Positions 1 to 9,268 of a stretch of 64,000 bases of DNA are shown piece by piece. The translations under genes were made by a program, and so were the position numbers. Under the pieces are notes generated by a model. It made no database searches, was not told where the DNA came from, and saw nothing but the letters and a program-made list of their open reading frames with translations. The stretch lies in contig JAAWWF010000029.1 of NCBI GenBank assembly GCA_021404565.1, forward strand, positions 62,001-126,000, given 5' to 3'. The stretch comes from Roseivirga sp. (GTDB taxonomy: Bacteria; Bacteroidota; Bacteroidia; Cytophagales; Cyclobacteriaceae). The first letter of the stretch is position 1, and each line of letters begins with the position of its first letter.

Positions 1-61
1 TTAAGGACTAAGGATGGTAACTTACGGCTAAAAGCCATTCAATATATGGGAGAGCATTTGA

Positions 62-691
62 TCAATAGGACAGGCTTAGAATGCTTTCCCCTTTTTTATA
101 TTGATCAACAAAGGTCTTTTTGAATAGAAGTTTTCTTTTCTCCACTTCCTCTTGGGTATCACCTTCCCAGTAAAAATCCACACAAGTTAGAGCGTATTCA
201 AAATCTTGCCTCGAAGTGAAATTATAAATGTGTTCTAATTCCCCAAAATGCTCCCAAAACATTGCATTCATTCCTTTTCTTTGGTAACCAACTTCGTCAG
301 TGTAGAATCCTACCCTTTGTTCCAGCTCGTAGTAATCAATCACTTTCCAGTGAAGCCCTCTCCATGTATGTTGTAAGAGTTTGTCAAAGCCTTGCTTCAC
401 GGCCCATTGCTTAACTTTGATTTCTGGCTGATCACCATCTTCCAACATAATGATGGCCACATCACTATTTTTGAACCAATCTCGTGCCTTATCCAGCTTT
501 GAAGGATCGTCTACGATTATTGCTGATTGTATTCTCTTACCACAATCAATCTTCTGGATAAACTTGTCGAAATAACTGAAGGGTACATCAAAGCCTGAGA
601 ATTCATCCTCTATAATGCCCGGAGTTTCACCAGGACCAATAAACCGGGGCCTCAATAGGGTAGCTTTTTCGTGATAAATATCTAATCCCAT
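62..691 (-). CDS. hypothetical protein, 209 aa
   Basis: Soluble 209-residue protein with no signal peptide or membrane segment. I do not recognise a family. It is rich in aromatic and acidic residues, with a conserved-looking central stretch around residues 105-125 (HTWRGLHWKVIDYY) and an acidic/basic C-terminus. It starts at an ATG divergent from the nucleobase transporter gene, about 260 bp away. It stands alone, so context gives no functional hint. The reading frame is open throughout and codon use is like its neighbours, so it is probably a real gene; function unknown. Confidence 0.6.
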   Translation of the reverse strand: MGLDIYHEKATLLRPRFIGPGETPGIIEDEFSGFDVPFSYFDKFIQKIDCGKRIQSAIIVDDPSKLDKARDWFKNSDVAIIMLEDGDQPEIKVKQWAVKQGFDKLLQHTWRGLHWKVIDYYELEQRVGFYTDEVGYQRKGMNAMFWEHFGELEHIYNFTSRQDFEYALTCVDFYWEGDTQEEVEKRKLLFKKTFVDQYKKGESILSLSY

Positions 692-949
692 TTCATTCTG
701 ATTTCAACAAGATCTGTGTTACACTGATAATTGTAAATATCCCATTTTCCGAAGAGCCGAGCACTAGTTATATAAAGTGTTTTCTGGCTTCTGTTTTATC
801 CGATAAAATTCCTGTAATGAGTATCGCCTTTACTTAGAGTTCCAACAGTCCCCGCTTTGTCCCGGCCCCGTTACCTCAATTTTTTGTAGCTTATGGAATG
901 TGCCTTTTTTAAAAGGAGGCGCCATTTTTTTAACAAACCTCAGATTTTT

Positions 950-2422
950 ATGAATGAAGAGATCATTGAGTTGACCGAAGATGTTTCTGCTTCACCGCTC
1001 TATAGCGAAGATTTTGCCCCGGTACCTGCGGCAAAGCGCACCTGGAACCGCACCAACATTGCTGCCATCTGGGTAGGAATGGCCGTCTGTATCCCTACCT
1101 ATATGCTGGCCTCCAGCCTGATCGACCAGGGAATGAACTGGTGGCAGGCTTTACTGACCATCCTTTTGGGGAATTTGATTGTGCTGGCCCCGATGATTCT
1201 CAATGCCCATGTGGGCACTAAGTACGGCATTCCCTTGCCTGTTTTCCTCAGAATGAATTTTGGTATTGATGGGGCCGTATTGGCTTCTCTATTAAGAGGA
1301 CTGGTAGCCTGTGGCTGGTTTGGCATTCAAACCTGGATTGGCGGAGCGGCCATCTATCAGCTGGTATTGGTATTTATACCCGGTCTCGCCAATAGCCCCT
1401 TTCTGGGAAGTTTTATGGGCATCAACCTGGCTCAGCTCGTTTGCTTTCTGCTCTTCTGGGCCATGAATATCTATATCATTTATAAGGGCATCGATTCCAT
1501 CAAAGTATTTGAAACCTGGGCAGCTCCCTTTCTACTGGTGATCGGGGCCTTTATGCTGGGCTGGGCCTGGTGGGAGGTAGGTTCTATGGGTGCCATCCTC
1601 GATGCGTCCTACACGCTTTCTCAAAATGCTGATGTGAACTTCTGGAAGATTTTCTGGCCTAATCTCACAGCCATGGTAGGTTTCTGGGCAACCCTCTCCC
1701 TCAACATTCCCGACTTTACGCGCTATGCCAAATCTCAAAAAGATCAGATGGCAGGGCAGGCCCTGGGCTTACCCACCACCATGGTGTTCTATAGCTTTAT
1801 CGGTATAGCCGTGACCAGCGCCAGTGTGCTGATTTTCGGAGAAGCCATTTGGGACCCTGTAGTGCTGCTTGGCAAATTTGATTCAGCCTTCGTGGTCATC
1901 CTGTCCATGCTGGGACTGACCATTGCGACACTTTCTACCAACATTGCCGCGAATGTAGTGGCCCCGGCCAATGGCTTTGCCAACATAGCACCCAAGAAGA
2001 TCAGCTTTAAAATGGGTGGATACATTACCGGAGTGATTGGCATCGTTATTTTTCCGTGGAAGCTGATGGCAGACCCCAGCGGATATATTTTTACCTGGTT
2101 GATCGCCTATTCCGCATTGTTGGGAGCCATAGCAGGGGTAATGATCAGTGACTATTACCTGGTAAGAAAGACGAAATTAGACCTGGCCGATCTCTATAAA
2201 AATGAGGGACCTCACAGAGGCTGGAACAAACCTGCCTGGATCGCCTTTGTACTGAGCATTTTGCCCGTGGTTCCCGGCTTTTTGGTTACGGTGAATGCCA
2301 TTGACGCAGCCTCGGTAGGTGCCTTCCTGGTTGAGCTTTATAACTACGCCTGGTTCGTTACTTTTGGTCTGGCCTTGCTGATCTATTATGGACTGAAGAG
2401 TATGAACACTTCAGCATCTTAA
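950..2422 (+). CDS. NCS1-family nucleobase/hydantoin:cation symporter
   Basis: Integral membrane permease of the nucleobase:cation symporter-1 family (uracil, allantoin, hydantoin or cytosine uptake), about 12 hydrophobic segments. The N-terminal signature YSEDFAPVP ... RTW ... IPTYMLASSLI is typical of the family. An in-frame ATG at 893 would add 19 basic/aromatic residues. I prefer the ATG at 950 (MNEEIIEL), because family members begin shortly before the signature. An AGGAGG-like string at about 914-919 is too far from 950 to act as its ribosome site. The gene ends 3 bp before a sodium symporter and heads the pyrimidine catabolic cluster, so its substrate is probably uracil, thymine or a (dihydro)pyrimidine; substrate is inferred from context. 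Confidence 0.9.
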   Translation: MNEEIIELTEDVSASPLYSEDFAPVPAAKRTWNRTNIAAIWVGMAVCIPTYMLASSLIDQGMNWWQALLTILLGNLIVLAPMILNAHVGTKYGIPLPVFLRMNFGIDGAVLASLLRGLVACGWFGIQTWIGGAAIYQLVLVFIPGLANSPFLGSFMGINLAQLVCFLLFWAMNIYIIYKGIDSIKVFETWAAPFLLVIGAFMLGWAWWEVGSMGAILDASYTLSQNADVNFWKIFWPNLTAMVGFWATLSLNIPDFTRYAKSQKDQMAGQALGLPTTMVFYSFIGIAVTSASVLIFGEAIWDPVVLLGKFDSAFVVILSMLGLTIATLSTNIAANVVAPANGFANIAPKKISFKMGGYITGVIGIVIFPWKLMADPSGYIFTWLIAYSALLGAIAGVMISDYYLVRKTKLDLADLYKNEGPHRGWNKPAWIAFVLSILPVVPGFLVTVNAIDAASVGAFLVELYNYAWFVTFGLALLIYYGLKSMNTSAS

Positions 2423-2425
2423 ACG

Positions 2426-3904
2426 ATGGATAAGTACATCATCCTGATTCTCTATTTTGGGGCATTGTTCCTGATAGGCTTTCTGGCTTCTAAAAAGATC
2501 AAGGGACTGAAGGATTACTATGTAGGGGGAAAGAAAATGAACTACTGGATGGTAGCCTTTTCGGCAAGGGCTACAGGAGAATCCAGCTGGTTGTTACTCG
2601 GGCTTACGGGTATGGGAGCCATGGTAGGGGTCAAGGCTTTTTGGGTAGTAGTGGGCGAAGTGCTTGGTGTTGCTATTGCCTGGTTTTTAATGGCCAGACG
2701 CTTCAAAAGACTTTCTGACAAATACGACTCCATTACCATTCCTGATTATCTGGAGAGCCATTTTAAATCTAAAAGCAGTCTCCTTCGCATCATAGCGGCA
2801 GGTACACTGGCAATATTTGTCACCATCTATGTCAGTGCCCAGATAGACGCTACCGGAGCGGCCTTTGAGTCTTTCTTAGGCTGGAACTATTACACCGGTG
2901 CTCTGGTGGGTTTTGTAATAGTGGTCGCCTATATCTTCTCAGGAGGCTTTATTGCAGTGGCCTGGTCAGATGTTTTTCAGGGTCTGATCATATTGCTTGG
3001 TCTTGTATTACTGCCGGTTATAGCCTTTCAGACCATTGAAAACCGGGGAGACTTTGTATCCGGTTTTGGTGACATAGATCCATCACTCCTGAGCATTTGG
3101 GGAGAGGGCGGCCCGACACTCTTCAACATCATGACCATTGGTGGACTGGCCTTTATTGGTCTGGGGTTTCTGGGCTCACCCCAGGTCTTTGTACGATTTA
3201 TGTCGATCAAAAATGAGGCTGAAATCAATAAGGGACGCTGGGTGGCCATTGCCTTTACCTTGATTACTGATTCAGCGGCAGTGCTGATTGGCATCGTAGG
3301 CCGCTATGTGTTTACCGAAGCAGGGCAAGACCCTGAACTGATCATGGGCAATGCCGCTCAAAATGTGCTGCCCATGCTGGTGGATAAAACCTTTTCCACG
3401 CTTATTACGGGTTTATTTATAGCAGCTGTACTATCGGCCATCATGTCTACTGTGGACTCCCTGTTGGTGGTGGCATCGAGTGCTGTGACCAGAGACTACT
3501 ATCAGAAAATCAAAAAGCCTGAGGTGAGTGAAAAGTCTCTGCTCAGGATGTCGCGGATGGTAACACTTGGTATTGCATTTTTTGCACTGGCCATTGCCCT
3601 TATTGTTTCTGTCACCACCCCTGAGCGGACCATCTTCTGGTTTGTGATCTTTGGCTGGTCAGGAATTGCCGGCACCTTTTGCCCTGTCATTATTCTCTCG
3701 CTTTTCTATAAAGGCTGTAACGAGAAGGGAGCCATCGCTTCCATGATCACCGGTTTTCTGGGGATACCCTTTTTTAAATTTATCGCTCCCACCATTCCGG
3801 GTATTGGGATCTACTTTGGCGAGTTGGCCGAACTTTTTCCGGCATTTGCCCTCGGTATTTTAGCCGGTGTTTTAGTGAGTAGGCTTACCCGTAAACCAGC
3901 TTAG
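2426..3904 (+). CDS. sodium:solute symporter (SSS family)
   Basis: A 492-residue membrane protein with about 13 hydrophobic segments, of the sodium:solute symporter family (PutP-like). The N-terminal motif with FLASKKIKGLKDYYVGGKKM, followed by ARATGESSWLLLGLTG, matches the family's TM1-TM2 region and sodium-site neighbourhood. It lies 3 bp after the NCS1 permease and is surely co-transcribed with it. PutP-like members carry proline or other small solutes. In this setting it may import a pathway substrate or export/import a product such as beta-alanine, but that is inference. No truncation. Confidence 0.88.
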   Translation: MDKYIILILYFGALFLIGFLASKKIKGLKDYYVGGKKMNYWMVAFSARATGESSWLLLGLTGMGAMVGVKAFWVVVGEVLGVAIAWFLMARRFKRLSDKYDSITIPDYLESHFKSKSSLLRIIAAGTLAIFVTIYVSAQIDATGAAFESFLGWNYYTGALVGFVIVVAYIFSGGFIAVAWSDVFQGLIILLGLVLLPVIAFQTIENRGDFVSGFGDIDPSLLSIWGEGGPTLFNIMTIGGLAFIGLGFLGSPQVFVRFMSIKNEAEINKGRWVAIAFTLITDSAAVLIGIVGRYVFTEAGQDPELIMGNAAQNVLPMLVDKTFSTLITGLFIAAVLSAIMSTVDSLLVVASSAVTRDYYQKIKKPEVSEKSLLRMSRMVTLGIAFFALAIALIVSVTTPERTIFWFVIFGWSGIAGTFCPVIILSLFYKGCNEKGAIASMITGFLGIPFFKFIAPTIPGIGIYFGELAELFPAFALGILAGVLVSRLTRKPA

Positions 3905-4038
3905 GCATATCCAGGTGAATCACTTTTACGATTATTTCCTGCTTACTAATAACCACGGATGGGATAAGTTTCCCATGCTCAGGATTCTCTGTACGCTTAC
4001 ACCTGGAGTTACGGAAACCGTGTCGCAATTATTTTTAA

Positions 4039-4104
4039 GGTCACCCTGAACTTGTTTCAGGGTCTTTTCAGTACTCAAAGATTCTGAAACAAGTTCAGAA
4101 TGAC
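4039..4104. repeat. dispersed imperfect inverted repeat
   Basis: The 357-bp gap between the symporter and dihydropyrimidinase holds an imperfect hairpin. The left half carries GTCACCCTGAACTTG then TTTCAGGGTCTT; the right half carries AGATTCTGAAACAAG then TTCAGAATGAC, a near reverse complement. A diverged second copy lies at 59074-59165. The rest of the gap shows no gene. The hydA promoter should lie in its AT-rich last 60 bp, but I see no clear -7/-33 pair. Confidence 0.7.
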
Positions 4105-4261
4105 GTTCTAAGTGAATTATGACACAGCCTCTACAGTGGAGGAGCAGTGAGACCGCTGAGCGAGGTTTGTTTTAAAAGCAACTTCCGCTTGGCTCGCTTT
4201 GCCAATTATCATCTTCTTATTTCTTTTTTTATATTAGGATAGCTCATCAGATAGTCCAAAC

Positions 4262-5644
4262 ATGTCGATACTCATTAAAAACGGCCATCTGGTCAACGCT
4301 TCCGAAAACTTTGATGCTGACATCTATGTCGAGGGAGAGAAAATCATAGAGATAGGGGAGAACCTGGTAAAGCCGGGAGCAGAAGTAATTGATGCTTCAG
4401 GAATGCTCGTTTTCCCGGGAGGTGTCGATCCGCATGTTCACCTGGAGATGCCTTTTATGGGTACTTATTCGGCTGATGATTATAGCACGGGAACTCTGGC
4501 TGCGTTGCATGGGGGCACTACCATGGTCATTGATTTTATCCTGCAAACCCAGGGTGATTCACTGGCCAATGCCTTGAAGACCTGGCAGGACAAGTCGCAG
4601 GGCAGGGCTTATGGAGATTATGGCTATCACATGGCCGTAACAGACTACAACGAATCTACGCGAAAGGAAATCAGGCAAATGATTGAGGAAGAGGGGATCA
4701 CTTCTTTCAAAACCTTTATGGCCTATAAGGGCGCTCTCATGATTGATGATAATCAGATGGTGGGCCTGATGACCGAGGTAAAGAAGCAGGGAGGTATGGT
4801 TACGGTACATGCGACCAATGGCGATATGATAGATCACCTGATTCACAAGTTCAAAAAGGAGGGCAAGGTCAGTCCCTTGTATCATTACCTGTCGCAACCT
4901 GAAGTTACAGAAGCAGAAGCCTCGGCCCGTTTCGGAGACCTGGCCCATTATACAGGAGTACCCGCCTACATTGTGCATATGACTTGCGAAGGGGCCCTGA
5001 ACAGCGTGCGAGATGCTACCAAACGCAACCAGACCGTACTGGTCGAGACCTGCATTCAGTACTTATTGCTCGATGCCTCTTTGTACGACAAGGGTTTTGA
5101 GTCTGCTAAATGGGTGATGAGTCCTCCGCTACGAGAGAAAAAAGACATAGAAGCCCTTTGGGCGGGAATTGATCAGGGATTGGTCAAAGTGGTGGCCACG
5201 GATCACTGTCCTTTTACCTGGGAACAGAAGAAGCTGGGAGAGGATGATTTTGCTAAAATCCCCAATGGTCACCCTGCCATTGAGCACCGGATGGAACTGC
5301 TGTTTTCCGAAGGAGTAACAACCGGCAAAATCACCTTGCCGAAATTCGTAGAGGTAAGCTCTACCAATGCGGCCAAGCTCTTTGGTATGTATCCTAAAAA
5401 AGGCTGCCTGGCCATCGGTTCAGATGCCGATTTGGTCATTTTTGATCCCAACGAAAAGCATACGATTTCCGCCAAAACCCATCATATGAATACCGACTAT
5501 TCAGGCTACGAGGGCAGGGAAGTGACAGGGAAAACCAAAACCGTTTTACTCAGGGGAAAAGTAGCTATCGATCAGGGTGAGGTTAAGGTCGATAAAGGCT
5601 ATGGTCAATACGTTTTCCGAAACAAGGTAGACGGGAAACTGTAA
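4262..5644 (+). CDS. hydA: dihydropyrimidinase / D-hydantoinase
   Basis: Cytosolic amidohydrolase that opens the dihydropyrimidine ring (dihydrouracil to N-carbamoyl-beta-alanine), second step of reductive pyrimidine breakdown. All expected binuclear zinc ligands are visible in hydantoinase register: H58 and H60 (DPHVH), the carboxylated lysine K150 (TSFK), H182 (TVHATNGD), H238 (YIVHMT) and D313 (VATDHCPF). The length of 460 aa is normal. The C-terminal ETHHM-type segment (KTHHMNTDYS) and GYGQY match Bacillus D-hydantoinases. It is followed 32 bp later by beta-ureidopropionase and then PreT/PreA, which fixes the physiological role. The D-hydantoinase label describes the same enzyme class. 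Confidence 0.95.
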   Translation: MSILIKNGHLVNASENFDADIYVEGEKIIEIGENLVKPGAEVIDASGMLVFPGGVDPHVHLEMPFMGTYSADDYSTGTLAALHGGTTMVIDFILQTQGDSLANALKTWQDKSQGRAYGDYGYHMAVTDYNESTRKEIRQMIEEEGITSFKTFMAYKGALMIDDNQMVGLMTEVKKQGGMVTVHATNGDMIDHLIHKFKKEGKVSPLYHYLSQPEVTEAEASARFGDLAHYTGVPAYIVHMTCEGALNSVRDATKRNQTVLVETCIQYLLLDASLYDKGFESAKWVMSPPLREKKDIEALWAGIDQGLVKVVATDHCPFTWEQKKLGEDDFAKIPNGHPAIEHRMELLFSEGVTTGKITLPKFVEVSSTNAAKLFGMYPKKGCLAIGSDADLVIFDPNEKHTISAKTHHMNTDYSGYEGREVTGKTKTVLLRGKVAIDQGEVKVDKGYGQYVFRNKVDGKL

Positions 5645-5676
5645 TCAATTTTTTAACAAGAAAACCAACAGAGGAA

Positions 5677-6543
5677 ATGGCAAGAAAAGTGAAATCCGGA
5701 TTGATTCAGATGAGTCTGCCCATGACGGAGGGCGAGGGTACCATTGAAGAAATAGTGCAGGCCATGTATGACAAACACATACCTTATATCGAAGAAGCCG
5801 GCAAGCAGGGAGTTCAGATCCTCTGCTTACAGGAAATTTTCAATACCCCTTATTTCTGTCCCGGTCAGGATAACAAATGGTATGCCTCTGCAGAGGCGGT
5901 ACCGGGTCCGACCACCGAAAAAATGCAGGAGTACGCCCGCAAGTATAATATGGTGATCATTGTGCCGATCTATGAAAAGGAGCAGGCCGGTTTTCTCTAC
6001 AACACAGCTGCTGTGATCGATGCCGATGGTACCTACCTGGGTAAATACAGAAAGAACCATATCCCGCATACCTCTGGCTTTTGGGAAAAGTACTTCTTCA
6101 AGCCCGGCAACATGGGTTATCCGGTCTTTCAAACGAAATATGCCAAAATAGGCGTTTACATCTGTTACGATCGTCATTTTCCAGATGGTGCCCGTATCCT
6201 GGGGCTGAATGGAGCTGAGATTGTGTACAACCCATCGGCTACCGTGGCGGGCCTATCACAATATCTCTGGAAACTGGAACAACCGGCACATGCCGCTGCT
6301 AACGGCTACTTTATGGGTTGTATCAATCGGGTGGGAACCGAAAAGCCCTGGGACCTGGGTAGGTTTTATGGCACCTCTTACTTTGTTGATCCACGCGGTC
6401 AAATCTTCTCTGAAGCCTCAGAATATGATGATGAACTTTTGGTAGCCGAATTCGACTTGGATATGATCGATGAAGTCAGGTCTACCTGGCAGTTTTTTCG
6501 AGACCGCAGGCCAGAGACTTACGGCAAAATCACTGAACTATAA
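5677..6543 (+). CDS. beta-ureidopropionase (N-carbamoyl-beta-alanine amidohydrolase), nitrilase superfamily
   Basis: Carbon-nitrogen hydrolase that releases beta-alanine, CO2 and ammonia from N-carbamoyl-beta-alanine, the third step of the reductive pathway. The nitrilase Glu-Lys-Cys triad is complete: E53 (LQEIF), K126 (YRKNHIP) and C163 (VYICYDRHFPD). The residues after the nucleophile and the N-terminal TPYFCP motif resemble eukaryotic-type beta-ureidopropionases rather than the M20-type bacterial carbamoylases. The length of 288 aa is typical for the catalytic domain alone. It sits between hydA and preT, only 2 bp before preT. Confidence 0.93.
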   Translation: MARKVKSGLIQMSLPMTEGEGTIEEIVQAMYDKHIPYIEEAGKQGVQILCLQEIFNTPYFCPGQDNKWYASAEAVPGPTTEKMQEYARKYNMVIIVPIYEKEQAGFLYNTAAVIDADGTYLGKYRKNHIPHTSGFWEKYFFKPGNMGYPVFQTKYAKIGVYICYDRHFPDGARILGLNGAEIVYNPSATVAGLSQYLWKLEQPAHAAANGYFMGCINRVGTEKPWDLGRFYGTSYFVDPRGQIFSEASEYDDELLVAEFDLDMIDEVRSTWQFFRDRRPETYGKITEL

Positions 6544-6545
6544 CA

Positions 6546-7868
6546 ATGGGAGAATTTAAAAAACCCACCTCGGAGCAGGAGTTCGAGCAGAACTTTCAGC
6601 AGATCAAGCCGCTGATGAACAAGACGGAAGCTTATTATGAGAGCTCACGCTGTCTGTTTTGCTATGATGCCCCTTGTCAGACGGCCTGTCCTACAAGCAT
6701 TGATATTCCGCTCTTTATCCGGCAGATCAATTCCGGTAACCTGACTGGCTCAGCCAGTACCATTTACGCATCGAATTACTTTGGCAATGCCTGCGGTAAG
6801 GTGTGCCCTACAGAAGTACTCTGTGAAGGGGCCTGTGTCTATACAGAGCAAAATGTAAAGCCCATTGAGATTGGCAGGTTGCAAAACTATGCGACTCAAA
6901 AGGCCATCGATGAAAAGAAGAAGCTGTTCAAACTGGCTTCGGCCAACGGTAAAAAAGTAGCCATTATAGGAGCAGGGCCTGCAGGAATCTCCTGCGCCTG
7001 TGAATTACGAACCCTCGGTTATGAGGTGACTGTTTTTGAGGCAAAGGAAAAGCCCTCGGGACTGACGGTCTATGGGGTGGCCCCCTATAAAATCACCAAT
7101 GAGGAAGCGCTGAACGAGATGGAGTACCTGCAGGAGCAATTTGGCTATCAGGTGCACTACAATCAGCGTATTGATTCAGTTGAGGATCTACAGGAGTTGG
7201 AAAATAATTATGATGCCGTATTTATCGGAGTAGGCCTCGGGAATACCTCATCTCTGCAAATGCCGGGAGAAGACCTGGAAAACTGTGTAGGTGCTACGGA
7301 GCTTATTGAAGAGCTGAGAATGAATCATCATCAGGTGGCCATGGGTAAGAAAGTGATTGTGCTTGGAGGAGGAAATACTGCCATGGATGCCGCTTCAGAG
7401 GCCGCCCGTATGGGAGCCGAGAAGTCGATTCTGGCCTATAGAAGATCAAAAGCCGAGATGGGCGCTTATGAATTTGAGTATGACCTCGCCAAAGGTGCCG
7501 GTGTGGATGGAATGTTCAATGTCTCTCCGCTTGAGATTCAGGGTGATGGCAAGGTCTCGGGAGTAAAGTTCATCAGAACAGAGCAGCGAAATGGCAAGCT
7601 TGAAAGCATTGCCGGATCTGAGTTTGTAGAATCCTGCGATATGGTGATCAGGGCTACCGGCCAATCGAAGCAGGTGGCCTGGCTGAGCCAGATCGAAGGG
7701 CTTGAGCTGGATAAGGGTAACCGTATTTCGGTGAACCCTGAAAGTTTTCAAACCACCAATGCGAGATATTTCGCAGCTGGTGATGCGATGAACGGAGGGA
7801 AGGAAGTAGTGAATGCAGCTGCTGATGGAAAGCAGGCAGCCAGAGGAATCCACAATTATTTATCTTAA
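6546..7868 (+). CDS. preT: NAD(P)-dependent dihydropyrimidine dehydrogenase subunit PreT
   Basis: FAD- and iron-sulfur-containing electron-input subunit of bacterial dihydropyrimidine dehydrogenase, equivalent to the N-terminal half of mammalian DPD and related to the glutamate synthase small subunit. Two [4Fe-4S] cysteine sets are visible: C36/C39/C44/C48 (CLFCYDAPCQTAC) and C83/C87/C93/C97. They are followed by the FAD Rossmann motif GAGPAG at 142-147 and the NAD(P)H motif GGGNTA at 274-279. A final FAD contact region has AAGDAMNGG. It starts 2 bp after beta-ureidopropionase and is followed 15 bp later by preA, its partner. Confidence 0.94.
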   Translation: MGEFKKPTSEQEFEQNFQQIKPLMNKTEAYYESSRCLFCYDAPCQTACPTSIDIPLFIRQINSGNLTGSASTIYASNYFGNACGKVCPTEVLCEGACVYTEQNVKPIEIGRLQNYATQKAIDEKKKLFKLASANGKKVAIIGAGPAGISCACELRTLGYEVTVFEAKEKPSGLTVYGVAPYKITNEEALNEMEYLQEQFGYQVHYNQRIDSVEDLQELENNYDAVFIGVGLGNTSSLQMPGEDLENCVGATELIEELRMNHHQVAMGKKVIVLGGGNTAMDAASEAARMGAEKSILAYRRSKAEMGAYEFEYDLAKGAGVDGMFNVSPLEIQGDGKVSGVKFIRTEQRNGKLESIAGSEFVESCDMVIRATGQSKQVAWLSQIEGLELDKGNRISVNPESFQTTNARYFAAGDAMNGGKEVVNAAADGKQAARGIHNYLS

Positions 7869-7883
7869 TCTAAAGAATTTTTT

Positions 7884-9215
7884 ATGCCCGATATCAGCGC
7901 CAATCTTGCCGGAATAAAGTCTCCCAATCCTTTTTGGTTGGCTTCAGCACCTCCTACCAACTCTGGTTACCAGATCATGAAGGCTTTCGATGCCGGATGG
8001 GGTGGAGCTGTTTGGAAAACCCTCGGAGTGCCTGTAGTCAATGTTTCCAGCCGATATGGAGGAGTGAACTACCGGGATAGTCGCCTGGTGGGTTTGAATA
8101 ATATAGAACTCATTACCGACAGGCCGCTTAAGGATAACCTGCGGGAAATCGAAGAGGTAAAAAAGTACTTTCCGGATCATGCGGTGATTGCCTCGCTGAT
8201 GGTGGAGAGCAAAGAGCAGTGGCATCAGATTGTCAAAGATGTAGAGAATGCCGGAGCGGATGGTATAGAGTTAAACTTTGGTTGTCCACATGGCATGTGT
8301 GAAAGAGGCATGGGCTCGGCTGTAGGGCAGGAGCCCGAGGTGCTCAAAACCATTGTAGGCTGGGTCAAAGAGGTTGCTACCAAACCTGTGATCGTTAAGC
8401 TTACTCCCAATATCTCTGATATTACGGAACCAGCCCAGGCAGCCAATGAGGGAGGAGGGGATGCCATTTCTCTGATCAACACGATTCAGAGCCTTGTGGG
8501 CGTAGATATCGACAATTTTGTGCCATATCCCGTGGTGGATGGAAAAAGTACGCATGGTGGTTATTGCGGTCCGGCTGTGAAGCCCATCGCTTTGAACATG
8601 CTAAAGAATTGCGCCCAACACCCCAATGTCAACCTGCCTATATCAGGTATTGGTGGTATTGAAAACTGGCGCGATGCCGTGGAGTATATCCTCCTGGGCG
8701 CTACGAATGTGCAGGTTTGTACTGCTGTGATGCATTTCGGTTTTGGCATTGTGCGTGATATGATCTCTGGTCTGGAAGGTTATATGGAAGAAAAGGGCTT
8801 TAACTCACTGGATGATATGCGGGGTAAAGCGCTCGGCAATGTCACCAACTGGGAAAACCTGAACCTCAAATACAAGGTAATAGCCGATATCGATGAAGAA
8901 AAGTGCATTGGCTGTCAGCTCTGCTATATCGCTTGCGAAGATGGAGCCCATCAGGCTATTGGGCTCAGCGAAAAGGACGGAGAGCGGGTGCCCCATATCA
9001 TAGAGCAAAATTGTGTGGGCTGTAATTTATGCTCCATTGTTTGCCCGGTAGAGGAGTGCATTACCATGGTCAGAAAAGATGATGGCTCTGAGGTAGTGAC
9101 CTGGAAGGAGCGGGGAGAGGCAGGCACAGCTCCCACCACCTTTAACGATGAAAAGGCAGGAGGCATAGGGCATTGGGTGCCGGAACCGAAGGATGCTTTG
9201 AAGAAGAGGGTGTAA
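7884..9215 (+). CDS. preA: NAD-dependent dihydropyrimidine dehydrogenase subunit PreA
   Basis: FMN-dependent catalytic subunit that reduces uracil/thymine to the dihydropyrimidine, or runs in reverse. The N-terminal dihydroorotate-dehydrogenase-like barrel holds the active-site signature with N131 and catalytic C134 (NFGCPHGM), corresponding to the Asn and Cys of the porcine DPD loop NLSCPHGM. FMN phosphate-binding glycines follow (SGIGGI). The C-terminal ferredoxin domain has two complete CxxCxxCxxxC sets (CIGCQLCYIAC and CVGCNLCSIVC), so electrons pass from PreT through clusters to FMN. Length and order match fused PreA proteins. It is the last gene of the cluster and is followed by a strong hairpin. 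Confidence 0.95.
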   Translation: MPDISANLAGIKSPNPFWLASAPPTNSGYQIMKAFDAGWGGAVWKTLGVPVVNVSSRYGGVNYRDSRLVGLNNIELITDRPLKDNLREIEEVKKYFPDHAVIASLMVESKEQWHQIVKDVENAGADGIELNFGCPHGMCERGMGSAVGQEPEVLKTIVGWVKEVATKPVIVKLTPNISDITEPAQAANEGGGDAISLINTIQSLVGVDIDNFVPYPVVDGKSTHGGYCGPAVKPIALNMLKNCAQHPNVNLPISGIGGIENWRDAVEYILLGATNVQVCTAVMHFGFGIVRDMISGLEGYMEEKGFNSLDDMRGKALGNVTNWENLNLKYKVIADIDEEKCIGCQLCYIACEDGAHQAIGLSEKDGERVPHIIEQNCVGCNLCSIVCPVEECITMVRKDDGSEVVTWKERGEAGTAPTTFNDEKAGGIGHWVPEPKDALKKRV

Positions 9216-9222
9216 CGTTGAG

Positions 9223-9250
9223 TGTAAAATGCATTTCAATGCATTTTACA
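9223..9250. terminator. perfect hairpin between convergent genes
   Basis: A perfect 13-bp inverted repeat (TGTAAAATGCATT and its complement) with a 2-nt spacer starts 8 bp after the preA stop and ends 19 bp before the convergent hydrolase stop. It lacks a long T-tract, so a bidirectional terminator role is inferred from position and perfect pairing. Confidence 0.55.
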
Positions 9251-9268
9251 AAGTGTTGGTAGCAGTTT

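Noticed and set aside
893-949. Upstream start of the NCS1 permease with an AGGAGG-like string
   Set aside because: The string lies inside the extended frame and far from the preferred ATG at 950; the extra residues are not family-like.
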